64,000 nucleotides of DNA from Bacteriovoracaceae bacterium UBA3083 (GTDB lineage: Bacteria > Bdellovibrionota > Bacteriovoracia > Bacteriovoracales > Bacteriovoracaceae): NCBI GenBank assembly GCA_002366565.1, contig DFBJ01000009.1:620195-684194 (forward strand), written 5' to 3'. Shown here piece after piece: positions 50,710 through 59,468 of this stretch. The stretch's first letter is position 1. Each line of letters starts with the position of its first letter. The position numbers and the translations under genes were made by a program. Under the pieces are notes generated by a model that was not told the DNA's origin, did not search any database, and saw only the letters and a list, made by a program, of their open reading frames with translations.

Positions 50710-51384
50710 ATGAAGTTAACAATTAGTATCCTTGCTATTTGTCTCCTTACATTTTCATGTAAAAAACAAGATTCAGACGAAAAATCATCTACAGATGAAC
50801 GCTTTATTTTTGGTAAAGAAATATCTAAAGAACGTGCTCTAGAAGAAGGTGAACTTGCTGTAGCTAAAGGTATGTGCCAATCTCTACAAAATAAGAGAGA
50901 GTATTTCGAAGCAAGAGGTGATAGAGAGTTAAGCTTTATTTTCTCACTATCAGATAAGTCTTGTCTCAATGATAGCTACACAAGTGCTAATGACTACAGT
51001 GTAAATCTTAGAGTTCCTAGGTTAGGTGATTTAACTTTTGAAGGACCTAGAGGAACTAGCTTTGCTGAAGATATTCTTACAGATGTTCATCCACATGTTG
51101 AATCTATTTGTAATAATGTTTTAAACGATATCAATATTACAAATGTTCAAACATCAGGTTCAATTAAGTACCAGTTTAGATTTTTACAAGCATCAAATGG
51201 TTATATCTTTGAAGTTGGTAAATTTGCTCAAAATAGCTCAAACGTTTATATGCCTACATTTATCGAATCCTTCTCCATTTACAATAGCTCTGCTAAAAGT
51301 AAAGAGGGTATGGTTGCAAATAGAACAAGAGTTACCTCTTGCTCAAATGGTCAGTCTCAGAGTTCAAGACAGATTTTAAAGTAA
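50710..51384 (+). CDS. Lipoprotein, unknown function
   Basis: A 224-aa predicted lipoprotein with lipobox FSC at Cys17 followed by KKQDSDEK. The mature part has three further cysteines (MCQSL, KSCLN, ICNNV and a late TSCSNG) and beta-rich segments. AAGGAAGG precedes ATG at good distance. It lies 24 bases after the 66-aa gene and may be read from the same operon. No domain recognised. Confidence 0.68.
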   Translation: MKLTISILAICLLTFSCKKQDSDEKSSTDERFIFGKEISKERALEEGELAVAKGMCQSLQNKREYFEARGDRELSFIFSLSDKSCLNDSYTSANDYSVNLRVPRLGDLTFEGPRGTSFAEDILTDVHPHVESICNNVLNDINITNVQTSGSIKYQFRFLQASNGYIFEVGKFAQNSSNVYMPTFIESFSIYNSSAKSKEGMVANRTRVTSCSNGQSQSSRQILK

Positions 51385-51589
51385 TTCTCTTAGATAGGTC
51401 GTGCTTGGCACGGCCTGCCTCTTTGTCAGTAGTCTTCTCGTACACAACACTTATTAATAGAGTTACCGCTAATACTAGATAGGGGATTGTCTCTACTAAT
51501 TTTAACTTCCAGTTCTCTTTCATTAACCATCCTTGGTTAAATGTCCCTAACACTATTAAAGCAAAACGTAGGCCAATATTTTCATACAT
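51332..51589 (-). CDS. Possible small membrane protein
   Basis: An 85-codon frame from ATG 51589 with a hydrophobic helix (VETIPYLVLAVTLLISVVY) after MYENIGLRFALIVLGTFNQGW and a basic tail. It overlaps the lipoprotein end by 53 bases on the other strand and has only a weak ribosome site (AACGAG). It may be real, as the 230-base space otherwise holds nothing but a short CGTGC/GCACG repeat. Low confidence. Confidence 0.35.
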   Translation of the reverse strand: MYENIGLRFALIVLGTFNQGWLMKENWKLKLVETIPYLVLAVTLLISVVYEKTTDKEAGRAKHDLSKRITLKSVLNSETDHLSKR

Positions 51590-51732
51590 CTCGTTACGTT
51601 TTCGTGTCACTTAGGCACTAGATGGCCCCAATTAGTCACCGATGTAAATACTCTGTGAGTTTAAGTCAGGTTTTAAACGGCCCTATTGTTCTTCTATTTT
51701 CAAAAAGATATAAAATTATGATGGAGGTATTA

Positions 51733-52188
51733 ATGAAGTATTTTTTCTTTCTTTCCCTACTTTTCACATTAAATATCAAGGCTGAGTCTAAGAATAAAGT
51801 TAATAGCAATTTTATCTGGATAAACTCAAGTCGAATCGAGCCATTTGATTTTGATACTTTTCTTCTTACAAACTTTCGAGGAAACCACTTGGAGCTTATT
51901 TGTTCAGGGAACCCATTTTATGGAAATAAGAACTCTTATATTAAGTATAAAAATATTTATGGAATACATGTAAAAGATTTCTTATTCAAAGAGGATTTTA
52001 CATGTCATATGTTTAAGAATTTTTTAAATTCAACTTTTTCCGCAGTAAATGAAAATAATCTCGTTAAAATTCAATTAAATAGAAAAACGGGATATGTAGA
52101 GAAGGTTCTCCTTCCAGACTTAGATGTGTATGAAAATGGTGATAGTTTTTATACAGATAAAGAGGGAAAGGAATTAGCCAATATATAA
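51733..52188 (+). CDS. Small secreted protein, unknown family
   Basis: A 151-aa exported protein. ATG 51733 with GGAGGT five bases upstream gives signal peptide MKYFFFLSLLFTLNIKA; the frame extends further upstream but without a signal. The mature protein is strand-rich with two cysteines (ELICSGNP, FTCHMF). No family recognised. Confidence 0.68.
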   Translation: MKYFFFLSLLFTLNIKAESKNKVNSNFIWINSSRIEPFDFDTFLLTNFRGNHLELICSGNPFYGNKNSYIKYKNIYGIHVKDFLFKEDFTCHMFKNFLNSTFSAVNENNLVKIQLNRKTGYVEKVLLPDLDVYENGDSFYTDKEGKELANI

Positions 52189-52211
52189 GTGTTGGCACTG
52201 AGTCGATTAGA

Positions 52212-52231
52212 GTCCATAATTAGTTATGGAC
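52212..52231 (+). promoter_or_regulatory. Hairpin holding the MFS start codon
   Basis: GTCCATA pairs perfectly with TATGGAC around ATTAGT. The ATG at 52226 is inside the 3' arm and no Shine-Dalgarno is visible. Seven pairs could arise by chance. Confidence 0.35.
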
Positions 52232-53419
52232 ACAGCTCTCAAGAAAAATATTACTAAAATCTTTGCATTTAATAGTGCTTGGATGTTTTTGATTATCCTT
52301 CCTATTATTGTCCCTTATTATAGATCTAAGGGACTTTCTATGCAGGAAGTTTTTGAGCTACAGTCTTTCTTCTCTCTTATCGTATTAATATTTGAACTCC
52401 CATCAGGCTACATAGCTGACTTAATTGGAAGAAAGAATACACTTATAGTTGCAAGTCTATTTGAAGGACTTGGATTTTCTCTTCTTCCTATCTTTGATCA
52501 TTTTTGGGGACTGATATTTATTCAGCTCTTACTTGGAATAGGGGTTTCTCTTTTTTCTGGTACAGATATCTCTATCATCTACGACTCACTTCATGCCATG
52601 AAAAAGAAAATAGTGAAGGGAAGTGAAGCAAAGATCATTGGAAAAAAAATATTCTATACCCAAACATCTGAGGCCATTGCTGCTCTTGTTGGGGGAGCAT
52701 TAGTCGTTACTAGCCTAGATACTCCTGTCAAAGTTCAGGCCTTTATCTGTTGGATTCCTTTTCTTATTTCCTTAACCGTAACGGAGCCTCCTAGAGAGAA
52801 GATGAGCAGAACAAGCCATAGAGAGAATTGGCGAGACATAATGACTAAACTCTTTAAGAGTGGTCTATTACTTAAATTTATAGTTCTAAATAACATTATT
52901 TATAGTGCATCTACTCTTTTAGCTGTTTGGACATTTCAGGACTATTGGCAGACGCTTGGCATAGACTATAAGTATTTCGGTTACCTTTGGTTCTTAACGA
53001 ACTTTCTAGTTGGAGTTATTGCTAGATTTGCTCATGATATTGAGAAGAAGGTAGGAAGTGTTGCACTATTACTGATGATTGGTACCTTACCAATTATTGG
53101 TTTTATAGGAATGGGTAAAGTAGGGGGAGCACTTGGAGTTGTCTTCTGTTTTAGCTTTCAAATTTGTAGGGGATTTTCACAAGTTATATTGAAGGATGCT
53201 CTCAATGCTAGAGTAGGTTCCGAAATGCGCGCTACTGTAAATAGTATTGTAGGTCTTGGTATGAGAGTTGTATTTATTGTTCTTGGTCCGATTCTTGGTT
53301 GGCTAATTGATAATAAAGGCTATGAATTTAGTTTAACAATTTTTGGGTATATTTTTATTCTCTCGTTCTTTGTATTTTTATTACCACTAGTAAAACTTAG
53401 AAGAGAATTTAGGAAATAA
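52226..53419 (+). CDS. MFS transporter
   Basis: A 397-aa transporter with twelve TM segments. The cytoplasmic loop after TM2, GYIADLIGRKNTLIVASL, is the MFS signature G-x-x-x-D-x-x-G-R-K. Members of this branch often export drugs or small metabolites; substrate unknown. A bidirectional terminator separates it from the convergent transketolase. Confidence 0.9.
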   Translation: MDTALKKNITKIFAFNSAWMFLIILPIIVPYYRSKGLSMQEVFELQSFFSLIVLIFELPSGYIADLIGRKNTLIVASLFEGLGFSLLPIFDHFWGLIFIQLLLGIGVSLFSGTDISIIYDSLHAMKKKIVKGSEAKIIGKKIFYTQTSEAIAALVGGALVVTSLDTPVKVQAFICWIPFLISLTVTEPPREKMSRTSHRENWRDIMTKLFKSGLLLKFIVLNNIIYSASTLLAVWTFQDYWQTLGIDYKYFGYLWFLTNFLVGVIARFAHDIEKKVGSVALLLMIGTLPIIGFIGMGKVGGALGVVFCFSFQICRGFSQVILKDALNARVGSEMRATVNSIVGLGMRVVFIVLGPILGWLIDNKGYEFSLTIFGYIFILSFFVFLLPLVKLRREFRK

Positions 53420-53422
53420 AAA

Positions 53423-53442
53423 AGGCCCCAAAGGGCCTTTGT
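53423..53442. terminator. Bidirectional intrinsic terminator
   Basis: AAAGGCCC pairs perfectly with GGGCCTTT around CAAA, with A residues before and T-rich sequence after. It lies between the convergent MFS and transketolase genes and can serve both. Confidence 0.9.
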
Positions 53443-53445
53443 ATT

Positions 53446-55437
53446 TTATAACGAAAGACAAGCTTCGATAATATGATTTTCTGAAAGACCATGTAGCTCG
53501 TAAAGCTCATCGGCCATATAAGCAGATTGTCCAAACTTTCCATGATTTGCTAATGACTTAACTTTGAATTCAACGTTATTCATTGCAAGCTCATGAACAA
53601 TCATTGATCCCATACCACCAATTAATTGATGATCTTCAACTGTTACAAGCTTTCCATTTGTTTTTGCTAGAGAAGACTTTAGAGTTTCTAGGTCTACCTT
53701 ATTAGCAAATGGGTTATTGATTACTGTTGCACTCTTTCCTTGTTTTGCAAGCTCTGCTGCTGCATTTAAGGCCTTTTGAACTAGAGGACCATTAGTTACA
53801 ATCGTTACGTCTGAGCCTTCCTGAAGGACTTGAGCCTTTCCCCATTCATAAGTTAGAGAGTCATTATAGTATTCTGGATGGTTTTCTCTACCAAAGTAGA
53901 ATAGTACTGAGTCAGCAACTCTTCCTGCTTCTCTTTCTTTTTTGATATTTTCAATCGCAGAAGTCATATAGCTTTGAGCTTCACTTGAACATGAACAAAC
54001 TACAGTTGTTACATGTGGGATTGAAGATGTTGCAGCAAGGTAAGTTGTTGCTTGATGAGATGCTCCATCGGCAGCATCTTGGAAACCAGCGTGGCTAAAT
54101 AGTCCAATAATAGGTGCTTGTGATAGTGAAGACATTATTAGTGGAAGATTTCCTTTTGTAATAGCGAATTGTGCAAAAGTATCTACTACTGGAATAAGAC
54201 CTTGCTTAGAAAGACCAACTGCTGTGTTGATCATATTTGATTCTGCAATACCTACATCTACAAAGTGGTCAGGGTATGCTTTTTGAAAGTCCTTGATTCC
54301 TGTAGATCCTTGAAGATCAGAAGATACAGAAAATACAGGTAATCCATTCTTTACTGCTTCAATAGCTGCTCTTGCAAAACCTGGTTGAACTTTCTCTTTC
54401 TTAACTGCACTTGTACTTGTGCTTTCTTTTGGAGCTGGCTTGCTCGCTAAAATTCCTTCTGCCCACTCTGTAAGTTCAGCAGGAGTGTTCTCTTCAAAAA
54501 TTTCATCTAAGAATGGAATTAATTTATCGTCGTAGGCCTTAAGAGGGTAACCGTGTCCACCTGAAGCACTTTCTTCTGTAGACTTTACTCCAAATCCTTT
54601 AACTGTTTTAACTATTACGCATACAGGCTTATTTGGGTTTTTCTTTGCTTCTTCAATTGCACTCTCTAAAGTGTTATGAACTTTTTGAAGGTCATTTCCA
54701 TGCTCTTCTCTTATTACGTTCCAACCAAGAGTTGCTAGAGAGTCAAATGTTGGCTCCATTGAAAATGAATCTTCTTCAATTCTTCCAGATAGTTTTGTGT
54801 TGTTGTCAGAGATTACTAGTACGAAAGGATTTAGTTTACCTTTTGATGCTAGTCCAGGGATAGCAGAGAAACTTTCTTTAGTTTCACCTTCCATACTTCC
54901 ACCGTCACTTAGTAAGCAAAGTGTTGTTCTATCATTACCAATAAGCTTATCAGCAAGTGCTAAACCTTGAGCTTGTGGAACTCCTGAGCCTAGTGGACCA
55001 TTAGAAAGAAAAACACCTTCTGGATTAAGGTGAGCTTCTCCATGGCCTGTTAATTTACTTTCAATAGATCTAAACTTTCTTAAGTCATCAAAAGTTAAAT
55101 TATCAAAACCGTAATTAGCTCTAAGAGCATAGATTCCATTTTCTGCATGACCAGCGTCATTTACGAAGTTAAATGTATCAAACCAGTTCTTAGTACTATC
55201 TTTAAACATAATACCGTGTAGAGAAGATGACATCTCTGCAAAGGCCGCAGGGCCACCCCAGTGACAAGCGGCTCCACCAATAACTGCATGTTGATTCATA
55301 AGTGCCACTAGTCCTCTTGTTACCTTTGGACAAGCAAGAGTCATATCTGATCCGTCAATTGACTTTACTGTTGTAGAATACTTAGGACCATTAGTTGGTG
55401 TTTTCGCTAGTTTATTCTCTAAATTAAGAGGTTTCAT
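53446..55437 (-). CDS. tkt: Transketolase (divergent)
   Basis: A 663-aa thiamine-diphosphate enzyme of the pentose phosphate pathway. The N-terminal domain has ACHWGGPAAFAEM where most transketolases have GHPGAPMGxAD, keeping the His (His60). The ThDP-binding motif is LLSDGGSMEGE, ending at ISDNN. The pyrimidine domain has DVGIAESNMINTAVGLSKQG with the catalytic Glu, and the C-terminal domain is present. Length is normal. The altered motifs mark a divergent subfamily and leave the substrate less certain. Monocistronic. Confidence 0.85.
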   Translation of the reverse strand: MKPLNLENKLAKTPTNGPKYSTTVKSIDGSDMTLACPKVTRGLVALMNQHAVIGGAACHWGGPAAFAEMSSSLHGIMFKDSTKNWFDTFNFVNDAGHAENGIYALRANYGFDNLTFDDLRKFRSIESKLTGHGEAHLNPEGVFLSNGPLGSGVPQAQGLALADKLIGNDRTTLCLLSDGGSMEGETKESFSAIPGLASKGKLNPFVLVISDNNTKLSGRIEEDSFSMEPTFDSLATLGWNVIREEHGNDLQKVHNTLESAIEEAKKNPNKPVCVIVKTVKGFGVKSTEESASGGHGYPLKAYDDKLIPFLDEIFEENTPAELTEWAEGILASKPAPKESTSTSAVKKEKVQPGFARAAIEAVKNGLPVFSVSSDLQGSTGIKDFQKAYPDHFVDVGIAESNMINTAVGLSKQGLIPVVDTFAQFAITKGNLPLIMSSLSQAPIIGLFSHAGFQDAADGASHQATTYLAATSSIPHVTTVVCSCSSEAQSYMTSAIENIKKEREAGRVADSVLFYFGRENHPEYYNDSLTYEWGKAQVLQEGSDVTIVTNGPLVQKALNAAAELAKQGKSATVINNPFANKVDLETLKSSLAKTNGKLVTVEDHQLIGGMGSMIVHELAMNNVEFKVKSLANHGKFGQSAYMADELYELHGLSENHIIEACLSL

Positions 55438-55761
55438 TATTTATATCTCCGACATGTAAGGGTTTGTTTTTAGTGATTTAAGGGTAGTCGTTTTTTAGTA
55501 AACTGTTAAGTCTTAGATAGTGCATGCTGCGATAAATAGAATAATTAATTATAAGATATTAAGTTGGCACTCTAAATAGCTGATTTTTTGTGCTTACTAA
55601 ATTAGTTAAGCTTAATAAGAGTATTTTAGTAAAGAAGGTGGTCTCTTAAGTTATTGAAATTCAAGATAACTAAATATTTTTCTTAATTTTTCTTTAGAAG
55701 ATAATGCGTCTTGGCGATAAGATAGAAGTATAAGATCTATTCTTTTGAGGAGGACTTTAGA
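55438..55761. other. Intergenic region of about 320 bp
   Basis: It separates divergent tkt and a small zinc-binding-like gene. I see AT-rich DNA, a TTGGCAC at 55564 without a correctly spaced GC for sigma-54, and no gene or RNA structure I can support. Confidence 0.45.
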
Positions 55762-56001
55762 ATGTGTGATGTATGTAAGGCTGAAGGGCTAGATGCTTCT
55801 TTTAGAAATGGTGAGAGACTTAGAATATCAGCTTCTAAGCTATACCGCGTCTTTAAGGGACAAACAGCAGTTATCAAAGTCTGTCCATTACATGATATTC
55901 AGCTTTTTATGCTAGGTGAACAAAAGTTTCTTTTAGAAAACTTAGGGTTTCTCAAGCATTTAAATCAGAATAGAGGTAACTTTGTAACTAAGAGTTTCTA
56001 G
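55762..56001 (+). CDS. Small CxxC/CxxH protein, unknown
   Basis: A 79-aa soluble protein. MCDVCKAEG at the start and KVCPLHDIQLF at 42-52 provide Cys2, Cys5, Cys43 and His46, a likely zinc site. The rest is basic with a helical end. GAGGAGGA lies six bases before ATG, a strong ribosome site. It may bind nucleic acid, but no family is recognised. The ALDH gene follows 46 bases later. Confidence 0.7.
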   Translation: MCDVCKAEGLDASFRNGERLRISASKLYRVFKGQTAVIKVCPLHDIQLFMLGEQKFLLENLGFLKHLNQNRGNFVTKSF

Positions 56002-56015
56002 CCGAACCATAGATA

Positions 56016-56041
56016 TTCAATTTATAATAAAATAAATTGGA
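56016..56041 (+). promoter_or_regulatory. 10-bp hairpin covering the ALDH ribosome site
   Basis: TTCAATTTAT pairs with ATAAATTGGA (one G-U) around AATAAA. GGA of the ribosome site GGAG (56039-56042) is in the 3' arm, six bases before the ATG at 56048. The stem is mostly A-T and weak. Confidence 0.45.
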
Positions 56042-56047
56042 GTAGCT

Positions 56048-57469
56048 ATGGCAATTAAAAGTTCATATATAAATGGGACGTTCTCTTCTTCTACGTCAGA
56101 AAAATTAATCGTAAATGACAAATACACATTAAAAGAAATAGCTTCAATCTCTATGGCCAATAAAGAAGAAGTTGAAAGTGCCATAACTAGCAGCTTGAAT
56201 GCATTTGAAGATTATTCGAATTTCTCTGCTGGAAAGAGATATGAACTTCTTAAAAAATTTATAAATATTTTTAAATTAAATGAAGATAGGTTAGTGGAGC
56301 TTATTGTTGCTGAAGCTGGTAAGCCTTTGTCTTATGCTAAGAGCGAGTTCTCTAGGTGTGTTGATACTTTAGTTATAGCCTTAGAAGAGACTCGAAGAAT
56401 TGGCGGAGAGGTGATTCCTATGGACTTCGGGAATTCTGAAGGACGAAATGCCTTTACTGGTAAGTTTCCAGTAGGGCCAATACTCGCTCTTTCACCTTTT
56501 AATTTTCCACTAAATTTAGCTCTACATAAAATTGCTCCAGCTTTTGCTGCTGGCTGCTCTGTTATTTTAAAACCTTCTCCTTATACTCCTCTTTCAAGTC
56601 TACTACTTGCAGAGTTTGCAAAAGAAGCAGGATTCCCTGATGGACTCTTAAACGTTGTTATCTGTAGCAATGAACTTAGTGAAGTGATGGTTAGAGACGA
56701 GAGAATTAAACTTCTAAGCTTTACAGGGAGTCCAAAGATTGGATGGTTCCTAAAAAATATAGCAGGGAAGAAGAAGGTGGTCTTAGAACTCGGAGGAAAT
56801 GCCGCAGTAGTAGTTGATGAGACAACAAACTTAGAAGAGGCCACTAAAAGTATTGCTATTGGTGCCTTTTTATATTCTGGACAAATTTGTATCTCAACTC
56901 AAAAAGTATTCATTGCAGAAGCTATTTATGATGAATTTAAAAAGCTCTTAGTTGCTGAAACACAAAAGCTAATTTGTGGTAATCCTGAAAAGGTAGAAAC
57001 AATAGTTGGACCAATTATAGATAAGGTTCACGTCACTAGAATACTGGATTGGATAAATAAAGCTAAAGGAAATGGAGCCAATATAATCTGTGGTGGAGAA
57101 TTGAGCACAGTAAATAGTCATATTATTTCTCCAACAATTATTGAAAAATATAAAGACGATGATCTTATAAATAGTGAAGAAATCTTTGGACCAGTCGTTT
57201 TACTTAAATCTTACTCCCATGATGACGAAGCAATCAACTTAGTTAATGACTCTCGCTTTGGACTACAGGCCGGTGTATTTACAAATCGACTTGATTTTAT
57301 AAAGAAGTGTTTTTCTAAAATTGAAGTTGGAGGACTGATCATTAATTCAGTTCCTGGGTTTAGAGTAGACCAAATGCCTTACGGAGGTGTTAAGGACTCT
57401 GGACTAGGTAGAGAAGGTATAAAGTACGCTATCGATGATATGACAGAGACGAAGTTACTTATTATCTAG
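56048..57469 (+). CDS. NAD(P)-dependent aldehyde dehydrogenase
   Basis: A 473-aa ALDH-superfamily enzyme. The cofactor loop is SPFNFPLNLALHKIAPAFAAG, followed by LKPSPYTPL, SFTGSPKIG, the general-base Glu247 in LELGGNAA and the catalytic Cys281 in SGQICISTQ. EEIFGPVV and the C-terminal GGVKDSGLGREG complete the family pattern. It oxidises an aldehyde to the acid. The substrate is unknown; semialdehydes from amino-acid breakdown are possible given the genes at 61790 and 62974. GGAG lies six bases before ATG. Its end overlaps the convergent binding protein gene by eight bases. Confidence 0.92.
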   Translation: MAIKSSYINGTFSSSTSEKLIVNDKYTLKEIASISMANKEEVESAITSSLNAFEDYSNFSAGKRYELLKKFINIFKLNEDRLVELIVAEAGKPLSYAKSEFSRCVDTLVIALEETRRIGGEVIPMDFGNSEGRNAFTGKFPVGPILALSPFNFPLNLALHKIAPAFAAGCSVILKPSPYTPLSSLLLAEFAKEAGFPDGLLNVVICSNELSEVMVRDERIKLLSFTGSPKIGWFLKNIAGKKKVVLELGGNAAVVVDETTNLEEATKSIAIGAFLYSGQICISTQKVFIAEAIYDEFKKLLVAETQKLICGNPEKVETIVGPIIDKVHVTRILDWINKAKGNGANIICGGELSTVNSHIISPTIIEKYKDDDLINSEEIFGPVVLLKSYSHDDEAINLVNDSRFGLQAGVFTNRLDFIKKCFSKIEVGGLIINSVPGFRVDQMPYGGVKDSGLGREGIKYAIDDMTETKLLII

Positions 57470-58253
57470 TAAGAACAATATTCCAATCGATAATATTATA
57501 TTTATCAAGAAGTGTTTTTAGTTTACCGGACTCTCTGTAGTTTTGAATAAATCCTTTTAGATTCTCTTGAATAGTCTTTTGAATTGGAAGACCTTTTCTA
57601 CTAACAAACTTCAATGGACTATAACCAAAAATAGAGCTTGGAGTTAGTATAAGTCTGTCTTGGTATTCACTTTTAGAATAGAAATATCTTAAAACATTAT
57701 AATCTTCAATTGCATAATCCGCTCTACCTAGAGCTATTAGATTTATAAGTCTGTCGTGAATTCTCGAGCCAGTAATTAATTGAATGACTGATTTATTTGT
57801 ATTTATTTTATCAACCTGTTTATATAGTTTATCACTGGCCATACTTCCTGGAACTAGAAAGATCGTTTTCTCTTTTAAGTCGATGACATCAAGTACGACT
57901 GGGTTTGTTCCAACTTTAGAGATAATACCAGCAGAACTTACTCCTAGGGTCACATCGTAAATCATGAGTTCTGAGAAATCTCTCAAGTCAAAGGATGTGA
58001 AAAGGGCAAGGTCCTTATTTCCACGTTTAAGAGAATCTTTTAAACGAGCGTAAGGAGTCGTTTCAAATTTTACTTGGATATTATACTTTTTAAAAAATTG
58101 TCTTAATATATCTACAATGTATCCTTGTTTATCACCATCTGTGCAGTAGTAAGGACAGGATGAAGAGACTGCCACTCTGTAAATCTTCTTGGCATTGGAG
58201 TCTATACTGAAAATAAAAAGTGATACTAGTAGGGCTAGCTTCAAGGTTGTCAT
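57462..58253 (-). CDS. Family-3 periplasmic solute-binding protein
   Basis: A 263-aa exported protein with a 21-residue signal peptide. The SBP family 3 pattern appears in GYIVDILRQFFKKYNIQVKFETTPYARLKDSLKRGNKDL, then LGRADYAIEDYNVL and a C-terminal GKLKTLLDKYNI. CPYYC near the start may form a disulfide. It overlaps the preceding binding protein gene by four bases (ATGA). No permease or ATPase genes are near. Confidence 0.85.
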   Translation of the reverse strand: MTTLKLALLVSLFIFSIDSNAKKIYRVAVSSSCPYYCTDGDKQGYIVDILRQFFKKYNIQVKFETTPYARLKDSLKRGNKDLALFTSFDLRDFSELMIYDVTLGVSSAGIISKVGTNPVVLDVIDLKEKTIFLVPGSMASDKLYKQVDKINTNKSVIQLITGSRIHDRLINLIALGRADYAIEDYNVLRYFYSKSEYQDRLILTPSSIFGYSPLKFVSRKGLPIQKTIQENLKGFIQNYRESGKLKTLLDKYNIIDWNIVLTR

Positions 58254-59272
58254 TTAAGTCTCTTCACTTGATTATCCCAATACGACTTGCCCCAAGGAAG
58301 CTTTACTTGTTTTGGAGGCACACCATCCATTCCTGTGAAGTCGTTTATTGTGAGCTTTGTAACAGGGAAAGTAGGTATGAGTATTCTCTTTGAGATCTTT
58401 TTTCCCTTTAGAAAGTCAAAACCTACTTGCATACTTTGTCTGCCGATCTCGGCACAAAATTGAGCACTATTAATTACTGTGTTATTTTCTTTTTTTACAT
58501 TTTCAATCGAAGCTGGAGCTCCATCAATCGTTGCTACTCTGACCTCAGTTCTCTTCGCTTTCTTTAGCGCCTCGACAATAGGTAGTCCTCCTCCATCATT
58601 GATTGTGAAGATGACATCAATACTATTTTTTTTAGGAAAGTCTCGTAGAATTTGATCTCCTACGATTCTTCCTCCCGAGGGTTCAACAGCAGAGTAGGTT
58701 CCTATAATTTTATATTTTTGATTTACTTTCTTAAGAGTATCAATAAAACCTTCCACTCTTTCTATAGTACTAGTTACTCTTGGATACTCGACAATTACAA
58801 TTTTGATTTCTCTATTGTTGTCGTAAAGAGAATCAATGTATTGACCATTGAGCTTTCCTGCTTGGTAATTATTAGATGTGATAAAGCTTGTAAGTGTTCC
58901 ACCCATAATATATTGGTCATATGCTATCACTGGTATTTTTAACTTATTGGCCAATTGAAGAGGGCCAATAAGGGCGGAGTTATCTGTTGGCTGAACAATG
59001 ATTAAATCAACAGACTTTCTATCTTCAAGAACTTTATAGAATTGTTCAATTTGTCTTTTAGCTCCCTCTCTTCCATTTCCTGCAACATAAGGAGTAATGA
59101 CAATTGTGTCTTTAGTATTTTTAGTAATATCTTTGGCCCTTTCTTCAAGTCCTTTTCTCATTGAGACTTGTCCCTCTATGTCCATAGACCAGTAAAGAGC
59201 AGCAACTCTGTAAGTCTTCGCAGAGGTAGTTATTGATAATAAGAATAAAGATAATAAAAATATAACTTTCAT
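58250..59272 (-). CDS. Type-1 periplasmic binding protein (sugar/autoinducer class)
   Basis: A 340-aa exported protein with signal peptide MKVIFLLSLFLLSITTSA. The two-lobed fold of RbsB-type proteins is visible: DLIIVQPTDNSALIGPLQLANKLKIPVIAYDQ and GKLNGQYIDSLYDNN in the first half; DVIFTINDGGGLPIVEALKKA with VRVATIDGAP in the second. Ligands of such proteins are sugars, AI-2 or other small molecules. It is the first gene of a two-gene unit with a family-3 binding protein; neither has its transporter nearby. Confidence 0.85.
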   Translation of the reverse strand: MKVIFLLSLFLLSITTSAKTYRVAALYWSMDIEGQVSMRKGLEERAKDITKNTKDTIVITPYVAGNGREGAKRQIEQFYKVLEDRKSVDLIIVQPTDNSALIGPLQLANKLKIPVIAYDQYIMGGTLTSFITSNNYQAGKLNGQYIDSLYDNNREIKIVIVEYPRVTSTIERVEGFIDTLKKVNQKYKIIGTYSAVEPSGGRIVGDQILRDFPKKNSIDVIFTINDGGGLPIVEALKKAKRTEVRVATIDGAPASIENVKKENNTVINSAQFCAEIGRQSMQVGFDFLKGKKISKRILIPTFPVTKLTINDFTGMDGVPPKQVKLPWGKSYWDNQVKRLK

Positions 59273-59468
59273 AATATTTTCCCGGAGGGCATTTGTACTA
59301 TATTGTACCTTAAAAAAAGGTTAATTTCTAGTTAACTCTATCTTAAGTTTTACTAAAAAAACAATAGTTTAGTGAGTTTTTCTTAAGTCGGGTTGATCTT
59401 TCTTTTTTTCATACCCTTAGTCAAATCGTGTTTAATCTGGTGTAATCCTTTGAATTAAGGAGCTTTTT

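Noticed and set aside
55563..55580. TTGGCAC resembling a -24 element before the small CxxC gene
   Set aside because: The GC element is one base off the required ten-base spacing and other consensus bases are missing.
59449..59465. TCCTT/AAGGA pairing before the di-haem cytochrome gene
   Set aside because: Five pairs only; not counted among the ribosome-site hairpins because chance is likely.
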